In this document: in pieces, positions 1 through 4,695 of the stretch
Layout of the letters: each line of letters starts with the position of its first letter
How positions within the stretch are numbered: the stretch's first letter is position 1
NCBI GenBank assembly: GCA_028288645.1
Contig: JAQBNJ010000220.1
Coordinates: 1 to 5,560 of the forward strand
Origin: Sediminibacterium sp.
Lineage (GTDB): Bacteria > Bacteroidota > Bacteroidia > Chitinophagales > Chitinophagaceae
Length of the DNA stretch: 5,560 nt
Direction of reading: 5' to 3'
Notes under the pieces: generated by a model
Told to the model about the DNA's origin: nothing
Databases searched by the model: none
The model's input: only the letters and a program-made list of their open reading frames with translations
Translations under genes and position numbers: made by a program

Positions 1-517
1 TTTGTTTATCTGCGAATAAACCTGAGGGCATATCGATCGCAATAATTTTTGTGCCGCTGTTATTGATCAGCGTAATAATGGCTGCCGCTAAACCGGTAAC
101 CGGTTTGGATAATCCTGTTCCGAATAAGGCATCGATCACAATATCACCGGTTTTGATCGTAAGATCCGTGGGCGATAGTATTTGTTTGACGGGTGCTTTG
201 TTTATTTTTTCGAGCTGCTCACGATTCGCCAGGAAATCATCAGTATATTTTCCATTCGTCTCTATGAGATAAACCTGCACCAGGTAACCCGAAAGATGCA
301 ATTGCCTCGCAACAGCCAAGCCATCTCCGCCATTATTGCCATTGCCACAGACGATGATGAATGTTTCCTGTTTTGAAAAATGTTGCGTGATCCATTTTGT
401 GCACGCCGATGCCGCGCGTTCCATGAGACCAATGGAAGAGATGGGTTCGTGTTGAATAGTGAATTTATCCGCTTCTTTTATTTGCGGTACAAAGAATATT
501 TTGGGGGGAGGATTCAT
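1..517 (-). CDS. nnr: NAD(P)H-hydrate epimerase, YjeF N-terminal domain (partial, 3' end off window)
   Basis: This gene reads leftward and is open at the window edge, leaving 172 codons. The product matches the YjeF N-terminal (NnrE) family, which epimerises damaged, hydrated NADH/NADPH (R to S form) so that a dehydratase can repair it in the cytoplasm. Visible motifs are LMERAA (residues 31-36; the family usually has LMENAG), the glycine-rich GNGNNGGDG (58-66) of the Rossmann-like fold, VIDALFGTG (127-135) and AIDMPSGL (160-167). The ATG at 517-515 is the likely start: an in-frame TAG lies four codons upstream and no other start lies between. No clear Shine-Dalgarno is present. In most bacteria this domain is fused to an ADP/ATP-dependent dehydratase (NnrD) in a protein of about 500 residues. 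That second half would lie beyond position 1 and cannot be confirmed. Family assignment is firm; bifunctionality is inferred. Confidence 0.93.
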   Translation of the reverse strand, partial: MNPPPKIFFVPQIKEADKFTIQHEPISSIGLMERAASACTKWITQHFSKQETFIIVCGNGNNGGDGLAVARQLHLSGYLVQVYLIETNGKYTDDFLANREQLEKINKAPVKQILSPTDLTIKTGDIVIDALFGTGLSKPVTGLAAAIITLINNSGTKIIAIDMPSGLFADKQ

Positions 518-798
518 TGCTGTAAACTAAGAATTATTCGGGAAGGGGAAGGCAGTTAATAGTTAAAAGTTAATAGTTAATAATTGGCCTAAAATAGTAT
601 TCTCGCCTATGAATTAATAAAACCAAGTTGCCGGATTATTTGGCTGCCTAAACCCCCCGCAAACAATTATTAACTATTAACTTTTAACTCTTAACTAATT
701 TCTTAGTGCTTTCCCATCGGGCCAGAACCAAGGCTGGCATGGAAAATGCAATAGACAGGTATGCGTTCTAAGCGTATGTCATTAATTCAAGGTTTATC
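518..798. other. Divergent intergenic region between nnr and the DUF4197 gene
   Basis: This 281-bp gap must hold the promoters of two genes transcribed away from each other. I found no convincing copy of the Bacteroidota promoter pair (TTTG / TAnnTTTG) on either strand. Its main content is the inverted repeat at 554-696, listed separately. The remaining sequence (697-798) shows no ORF, RNA or repeat that I recognise. Confidence 0.6.
554..696. repeat. Long inverted repeat made of 7-bp GTTAAWA units
   Basis: The left arm (554-586) and right arm (664-696) are reverse complements over 33 bp with a single mismatch. They are separated by 77 bp. Each arm is itself a run of four 7-bp units. On the left these are GTTAATA, GTTAAAA, GTTAATA, GTTAATA (555-582) followed by ATTG. 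The right arm shows CAAT followed by TATTAAC, TATTAAC, TTTTAAC, TCTTAAC (668-695). The element lies between two divergent genes, so it is not placed like a terminator. There is no ORF in the loop and no obvious target-site duplication at the outer edges. Plausible identities are a MITE-like or REP-like dispersed repeat, or paired arrays of protein-binding sites. The structure is seen directly; its role is unknown. Confidence 0.85.
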
Positions 799-1515
799 AT
801 GAGAAAATTTATCGTTGGCTTGTTTGCCGTTTGCACCATGGGGTTAAGTGGTTGCAGTACTTTACAATCTTTAAGTAACTATTTATCCGAGGCTGATGCA
901 GCCAATGCGCTGAGGGAAGCTTTATCGATCGGAGCCAATATGGGCGCAAACAGCCTGGGCCAGAAAAACTCATTCAGCCGGGATGTTTTGCTAGCGGCTG
1001 TCTTGCCACAGGAAGTACAGAAAGTGGTACAGGTATTAGACAGGCTTGGCCTTGCTACAGAATTCAACCGGTTCGCCAATACACTGGATGATGCCGCAGT
1101 AAATGCCACTTTACAATCAGCGCCCATTTTTGTGGATGGTATCAGGCATATGTCGATAAGAGATGCGATCAGTATCGTGAAGAGCGGGGGCACCGCCGGC
1201 ACAGACTACCTGCGTATGAAGATCGGCGACAGCCTGCGAAGCGCTGTTACGCCTGTGATGCGTACCGCATTGAACGAATACAGTGTTGTTCAGCAATGGG
1301 ACAAACTGGTGGCTCCTGCCAAACTTTTGTTAGGCAATAAAGCTTCACTGAATTTAAACCTTGATCATATTCTCGCCGTAATGCTTACCAACGAAATGTT
1401 CAAACAGATAGAGCAGCAGGAAATCAATATCCGCACGAATGCACAGGCAAGAACTTCTTCTACTTTACAAAGGGTGTTTGGAAGGGATTGGAATACGGCT
1501 TCAACGACAAGATAA
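799..1515 (+). CDS. DUF4197 domain lipoprotein
   Basis: This is a 238-residue protein of the DUF4197 family, which has no established function. It begins with a lipoprotein signal: positive MRK, a hydrophobic stretch, and the lipobox LSGC with the lipidated cysteine at residue 19. It is therefore expected to be exported and anchored to a membrane. The DUF4197 domain fills roughly residues 31-230. It is recognised by ALREALSIG (38-46), the APIFVDGIRHMSIRDA block (108-123) and the C-terminal run containing NIRTNAQARTS (210-220) and LQRVFG (223-228). Predicted structure is mostly helical with no further membrane segment. The length is normal for the family. The ATG at 799 is chosen because the signal peptide starts there; a weak CAAGG lies 7-11 bases upstream. 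The gene stands alone, divergent from nnr and convergent with the PepSY gene, so the neighbours do not suggest a role. Confidence 0.9.
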   Translation: MRKFIVGLFAVCTMGLSGCSTLQSLSNYLSEADAANALREALSIGANMGANSLGQKNSFSRDVLLAAVLPQEVQKVVQVLDRLGLATEFNRFANTLDDAAVNATLQSAPIFVDGIRHMSIRDAISIVKSGGTAGTDYLRMKIGDSLRSAVTPVMRTALNEYSVVQQWDKLVAPAKLLLGNKASLNLNLDHILAVMLTNEMFKQIEQQEINIRTNAQARTSSTLQRVFGRDWNTASTTR

Positions 1516-1567
1516 ATTTATATCCTACCTACTCAAATCCATTTTCAGGATAGCGGCATATAATAAA

Positions 1568-1648
1568 TTTCAATAGAAGAAAAACGAAGAAAAAAAGCGA
1601 CTCCGGATTTCGTAGACTCTTATTTTCTTCGTTTCTCTTTTATTGGAA
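1568..1648. terminator. Candidate bidirectional terminator (imperfect A-rich/T-rich hairpin)
   Basis: The purine-rich arm 1568-1593 (AGAAGAAAAACGAAGAAAA region) pairs with the pyrimidine-rich arm 1623-1648 (TTTTCTTCGTTTCTC region). Over the core 1572-1593 against 1623-1644, 20 of 22 positions are complementary, with a few more pairs outside. The loop is about 29 nt. The stem is AT-rich, unlike a classic GC-rich terminator stem, but its position between two converging genes fits a shared transcription end. The structure is seen; the termination role is inferred. Confidence 0.5.
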
Positions 1649-1719
1649 AAGGCTATTGCAATTATCCGATAGTGAATCCACCCACAATTTATAGAAGCTT
1701 CAAAACCTGCACCTACCAG

Positions 1720-1749
1720 GCTCATAGCCCGGAGCTCAAAGCTCACAGC
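1720..1749. repeat. Three copies of GCTCANAGC
   Basis: Copies are GCTCATAGC (1720-1728), GCTCAAAGC (1734-1742) and GCTCACAGC (1741-1749). The last two overlap by two bases and only the middle base varies. The cluster sits just downstream of the PepSY stop codon. It may be a fragment of a dispersed intergenic repeat; no function can be assigned. Confidence 0.5.
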
Positions 1750-1758
1750 TTGATCTAA

Positions 1759-2394
1759 TCACTGTCCCCATATTTTGTAGATGATATAGATCAGTATCAA
1801 TCCTGCGACTGCTAACCACAAACCATTGGATCTTTTTTTCTTGAGGAAAAGAAGGAGCACCAGCCCGGTAACAGAGATAAGCACCAATAAGATAGCAGAA
1901 ATGTCGATCACCCATGACCATGTTTTACCAGTATCACGGCCCTTGTGCAGGTCGTTCATAAAACCGACAAAGCCGGTGCGTGTTTGTGATAGTTCGTATT
2001 CGCCCGTTTCACGTGTAATAAATACATCGCCTGCATAACCCGGGCCTTTGAACGAAACGCTTATTTGTGATTCATCTATCCTGAAATCACTTACAGCTCC
2101 TTTTACATGATATGTATTGCGAAAGAACTCAACTATATTCAATTTAGCCACCAGGTTGGTATCTTTTGGATTTACCCATGAGGCGGATAGTTTTCCTTTG
2201 TCCTGTGTGGTGATGGTTTTACCGGCAAAAAATTCTGCATGGTTCAATGTTAACCCTGTAACTGAAAAGAAAAGTACAATGGCGAAACTCACCATCGATA
2301 AATAAATATGCAGCCATCGCGAGATTTTGGCAACTTTCTTTTTTGCTTTTTTGGGATCCTTGTGTTTTGCTGCCTGTATTATTGGCTCAGTCAT
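1759..2394 (-). CDS. PepSY-associated transmembrane protein (small, three-helix)
   Basis: This 211-residue inner-membrane protein resembles the PepSY_TM-like families. A lysine-rich cytoplasmic N-terminus (11-23) leads into RWLHIYLS and a first helix (about 31-50). A periplasmic region of about 110 residues follows, ending in NDLHKGRDTGKTWSW (147-161). Helix two (about 161-184) is followed by KKKR and helix three (about 191-207). His29, His52 and His150 lie close to the membrane ends, where relatives of this family bind heme b; heme binding here is inferred. The likely role is moving electrons across the membrane to extracytoplasmic partners. The reading frame also opens with TTG at 2397 directly after the upstream TAA. 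I prefer the ATG one codon later (2394), with AGGAAAAAG at 2412-2404 as a possible ribosome site inside the upstream gene. The near-overlap implies translational coupling with the ApbE gene. Confidence 0.85.
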   Translation of the reverse strand: MTEPIIQAAKHKDPKKAKKKVAKISRWLHIYLSMVSFAIVLFFSVTGLTLNHAEFFAGKTITTQDKGKLSASWVNPKDTNLVAKLNIVEFFRNTYHVKGAVSDFRIDESQISVSFKGPGYAGDVFITRETGEYELSQTRTGFVGFMNDLHKGRDTGKTWSWVIDISAILLVLISVTGLVLLLFLKKKRSNGLWLAVAGLILIYIIYKIWGQ

Positions 2395-2397
2395 CAA

Positions 2398-3921
2398 TTA
2401 ATTCTTTTTCCTGTAGTCGAGTGAAGCTGACGCGATCTCAACATTTCCTGTCAAGGTAATTTGTTTGGGTGTGCCGGTAAAATTCATTTCCTGGCTGATG
2501 ATCTGGTAAGTACCGTGTTCACGCGCCGCCTCAATATGTATTGTGTATTTACCGGGTTTCACATAGTTGCCTTTGTCATCCTTGCCATCCCATTTTACCG
2601 TGTATTTACCGGCAGAACGGGTGGCACTTGAAATTGAACTAACGTTTGTGTTGTTTGGTTGCCCACCAAAAGTGGCACTGTTGGAGATATACCACGACCT
2701 CAGGTCGCGCAACCACCGGTCTTTATGAAACCAGAGTGAAACAGTGCGCACAGGGTTCTTGTCGTTATCCACTACCCATACAGCAACATAGGGCCTCCTG
2801 GCAAAACCTTCCAGCTGGCTGATCTCAAAATTGATCAGCAACTCATAGTCAGGATTCCACTGGTCAGCAGTGATACTTGTTTTTACCAGCTTCTCTTTTT
2901 TAGCAACAGGAATTTCCAATGTTTTCCATCCATTGCTTTCAATGCGCTTTCCTTCTTTGGTGATGAGCATGTATTCGGTGCCGGGAACAGTAGCTGCAAG
3001 CTTAGCACTTTCTTCGGGAGATAAAACATTCATGGCAGTTGCCAATGCACCGGCGTCGGTAGCGTTAGGAGAAACAACTGTTGCGCTGATCACTTCACCT
3101 GCCGGTTCACCTGTACGGGGATCAATAATATGTGAATACCATTTGCCATTGATCAACTGGCCCCGGCGATAGTTACCGCTGGTGGCAACGGCTTTATTGC
3201 TGATCATTAATTTATCCAATGGCGCATCATTTTCTGCATCTGCTTTTGGATCACTAACCTGCACGGGCTCTGAAAGATTTCCTGCAACTACAATATCGCC
3301 GCCGATATTTACCACTACTGCGTTTACATTGTCTACGGCCATCGCGGCATCCGCTGCACGTTTGATGATATAACTTTTTGCAAAAGAATTCAACATGAGT
3401 GGTGCGTTGCTGAGATGTGTTGCGGTTTGTGCAGCTGCATCCAGTTTCCAATGTACCTGTTGTACTTCTTTAATGGCAGCATTTAATTCATTTTGTGTGG
3501 GTATGATCTGTTTGGCGGCCGCATCTTTCCATAATTTACTTACCACCTGTGCGGAAGCATCCAATGCACCGTTGCTGCGTGTTCTCCACAGGTCGAATAA
3601 ATTCAACACTTCAAATAATTCGGGTGAAACGGGTTTTGCCTCGTTTGAGGTCTTCATCCATTTACTGAATTCACTGTTGGCATCATAGGCGCTGATTATT
3701 TTGCTGATGCGGGCTATTTCTATCATAACCGCTGCTTCTGCAACAGCTGCCTGTTTTTCAGAGTTGGACCTGATTTTTATTTCGAGTGATGTGCCCAATA
3801 CATTTTCGAAATGCGAAACAAACAGGCGCGCGGCTTTTGTTGCTTTTGGAGAAACAGATGCCTGCACAGCAACTGTACTAAATAAGAATAAACACAGGGT
3901 GAGTCTTGCTAACAGCTTCAT
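2398..3921 (-). CDS. Secreted ApbE-type FMN transferase fused to C-terminal DUF2271 domain
   Basis: This 507-residue exported protein has a Sec signal peptide (residues 1-21, cleavage likely near VQA/SV; no lipobox). The ApbE domain (about 33-338) shows ISAYDANSEFSKW (76-88), GALDASAQVVSKLW (118-131), NIGGDI (205-210), SGNYRR (248-253), HIIDPRTGEPA (264-274) and ATDAGALATAMNVL (287-300), which includes the metal-binding Asp289 and Thr295. ApbE enzymes use FAD to attach FMN to Thr/Ser of exported redox proteins. The usual DxGGxAKG segment is altered to LNSFAKSY (177-184): the Lys is kept but Asp and the glycines are changed. The DUF2271 domain (about 360-505) shows ARRPYVAVWV (374-383), WLRDLRSWY (403-411), TVKWDGKDDKGN (441-452) and EAAREHGTYQ (464-473). 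It is the first gene of an operon with the PepSY gene. No Shine-Dalgarno precedes the ATG at 3921. Domain assignment is firm; activity is inferred. Confidence 0.92.
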   Translation of the reverse strand: MKLLARLTLCLFLFSTVAVQASVSPKATKAARLFVSHFENVLGTSLEIKIRSNSEKQAAVAEAAVMIEIARISKIISAYDANSEFSKWMKTSNEAKPVSPELFEVLNLFDLWRTRSNGALDASAQVVSKLWKDAAAKQIIPTQNELNAAIKEVQQVHWKLDAAAQTATHLSNAPLMLNSFAKSYIIKRAADAAMAVDNVNAVVVNIGGDIVVAGNLSEPVQVSDPKADAENDAPLDKLMISNKAVATSGNYRRGQLINGKWYSHIIDPRTGEPAGEVISATVVSPNATDAGALATAMNVLSPEESAKLAATVPGTEYMLITKEGKRIESNGWKTLEIPVAKKEKLVKTSITADQWNPDYELLINFEISQLEGFARRPYVAVWVVDNDKNPVRTVSLWFHKDRWLRDLRSWYISNSATFGGQPNNTNVSSISSATRSAGKYTVKWDGKDDKGNYVKPGKYTIHIEAAREHGTYQIISQEMNFTGTPKQITLTGNVEIASASLDYRKKN

Positions 3922-4226
3922 GTATATAAAAATTGACTAATGATGAATAATTAAACGCGGTGCAATTTACTTTCATGCGAAGATGCGATAGTTATCAAAT
4001 CAGGAAATAATTTATAGGTAATAAGGCAGTTTAAACCGATAGAACGCGTGCTGCTACCGCAATGCGGAAAAGATGGGCCACACGTTTGCAATACCTTAAC
4101 AACACGGCTAATTAATATTTTGAGGTGCCGGGCATAAATTGTTGACGCAGCTGAGATTGGATTATAATATTGAACAACATAGTCACATAGGCCACATAAG
4201 TTATAACACATAGATAAGTGATAATT

Positions 4227-4518
4227 ATGCGAACCTGCCTTTGTCGGCAGACAGGTCAAGGGTTGAGCAGAGCCATCGGCTCGGTTCATTTTGTAGCAAC
4301 GGATTTTAATCCGTTGTTTGTAATTCAGCCTAGTCCGGGAGTGCCGTAGGCACGGTGCATATATGGACCGAACCTACGGTTCTCCCGGAACTTGTTATTT
4401 TTTTTGTTCAACGGATTAAAATCCGTTGCTACAATATATATCGAGGCTACGCCTCTGCAATCATCCTGATATTCAATTTCAACCCTTGACCTGTCTGCCG
4501 ACAAAGGCAGGTTCGCAT
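4227..4518. repeat. Composite mirror-symmetric palindromic repeat (REP/BIME-like), four hairpin types in each half
   Basis: The left half reads D (4227-4266), A (4270-4282), B (4298-4316), C (4341-4353). The right half reads C' (4370-4382), B' (4409-4427), A' (4443-4455), D' (4479-4518). D and D' are perfect 40-bp reverse complements, and each contains CTGCC/GGCAG. The blocks 4291-4316 and 4409-4434 are perfect 26-bp reverse complements, and each holds its own CAACGGATT/AATCCGTTG stem. A and C are imperfect between halves, but their stems are preserved. The centre is CATATATG (4358-4365). The right half has 20 extra bases (4459-4478) between A' and D'. There is no coding potential. The layout fits clustered REP-type elements known from many bacteria, which are mobilised by RAYT proteins; no RAYT is present in the window, so that origin is inferred. 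Confidence 0.88.
4335..4388. repeat. Central dyad of the composite element (hairpins C and C')
   Basis: CCGGGA (4335-4340) pairs with TCCCGG (4383-4388). Between them are two small hairpins, GTGCC-GTA-GGCAC (4341-4353) and GAACC-TAC-GGTTC (4370-4382), around the palindrome CATATATG. The half 4335-4361 matches the reverse complement of 4362-4388 at 22 of 27 positions. Four of the five mismatches lie in the two small stems and are mutually compensated. This segment can form either one long cruciform arm or two short hairpins. Confidence 0.8.
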
Positions 4519-4659
4519 TAATTACTAAAAAATATTGCGTGAAGAATAATAAAAACTATGTGAAGCCCTATGTTTCTATGTGCCTATTGTGGTTCAATTA
4601 TTCCCTGTATTAAAACGCCTGAAAATATTAATTACCCCACAACCCTTTTTAATTTTTTG

Positions 4660-4667
4660 TATATTTA
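4660..4667 (+). promoter_or_regulatory. Possible -7 element for the aminotransferase gene
   Basis: TATATTTA matches the Bacteroidota -7 consensus TAnnTTTG at all but the last base and would give a short AT-rich leader to the ATG at 4696. An overlapping alternative is TTAGTTTG (4665-4672), also one base off. No good -33 TTTG is seen at the expected spacing, so the call is weak. Confidence 0.25.
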
Positions 4668-4695
4668 GTTTGTTCCACTCATTAAAATTCCGGGT

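Larger units (their letters stand above)
1516..1758. other. Convergent intergenic region
   Basis: This gap lies between the 3' ends of the DUF4197 gene and the PepSY gene. It contains the imperfect hairpin at 1568-1648 and the GCTCANAGC repeat cluster at 1720-1749, each listed separately. I see no coding sequence or RNA gene here. Confidence 0.6.
4169..4598. repeat. Outer layer of the palindromic element: inverted ACATAG clusters
   Basis: The left flank carries ATTGAAC (4169-4175) followed by ACATAG at 4177-4182, 4185-4190 and 4208-4213, with a related ACATA at 4194-4198. The right flank carries the opposite orientation: CTATGT at 4556-4561, 4568-4573 and 4576-4581, then GTTCAAT (4592-4598). 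Read on the minus strand, the right flank aligns with the left over about 30 bp with several mismatches and small gaps. These clusters therefore form a degenerate outer inverted repeat around the 4227-4518 element. The role is unknown. Confidence 0.6.
3922..4695. other. Long divergent intergenic region containing a composite palindromic element
   Basis: This 774-bp gap separates the divergent apbE-like and aminotransferase genes. Positions 3922-4168 should hold the promoter and leader of the ApbE-DUF2271 operon. I see no convincing promoter, riboswitch or ORF there. Positions 4169-4598 are occupied by nested inverted repeats, listed separately. Positions 4599-4695 are very AT-rich and lead into the aminotransferase gene. 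Confidence 0.6.

Noticed and set aside
51..376. Plus-strand open frames at the left edge
   Set aside because: They lie antisense to the nnr gene, whose protein has clear YjeF motifs; these are shadows.
879..1202. 107-codon minus-strand frame inside the DUF4197 gene
   Set aside because: Antisense shadow of a gene with a convincing lipobox and family motifs.
2395..2397. TTG as the start codon of the PepSY gene
   Set aside because: An ATG follows immediately at 2394-2392, so the TTG is an unnecessary and less likely start, though it cannot be excluded.
2870..3940. Several plus-strand frames and one minus-strand alternate frame (3254-3451) across the ApbE-DUF2271 gene
   Set aside because: They overlap a single uninterrupted frame with intact ApbE and DUF2271 motifs; none has family features.
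3922..4168. Possible riboswitch or structured leader of the ApbE-DUF2271 operon
   Set aside because: I looked for FMN, cobalamin and TPP core motifs on the minus strand and found no match.
4177..4213. Repeated ACATAG considered as a CRISPR-like or tandem array
   Set aside because: The units are 6 bp with irregular short spacing and no spacer-length unique segments, so it is not a CRISPR array.
3951..4289. 112-codon open frame on the minus strand upstream of the ApbE gene
   Set aside because: Its start lies inside the palindromic repeat (hairpin A region and D arm), the translation has no recognisable domain, and it is rich in Cys, His and Tyr with no family-like pattern. Most likely a chance frame.
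4335..4405. GC-rich stem followed by eight T residues (4398-4405), looking like an intrinsic terminator on the plus strand
   Set aside because: The T-run begins 9 nt after the stem, which is too far for a canonical terminator, and no plus-strand gene lies upstream. It is better explained as part of the composite palindrome.
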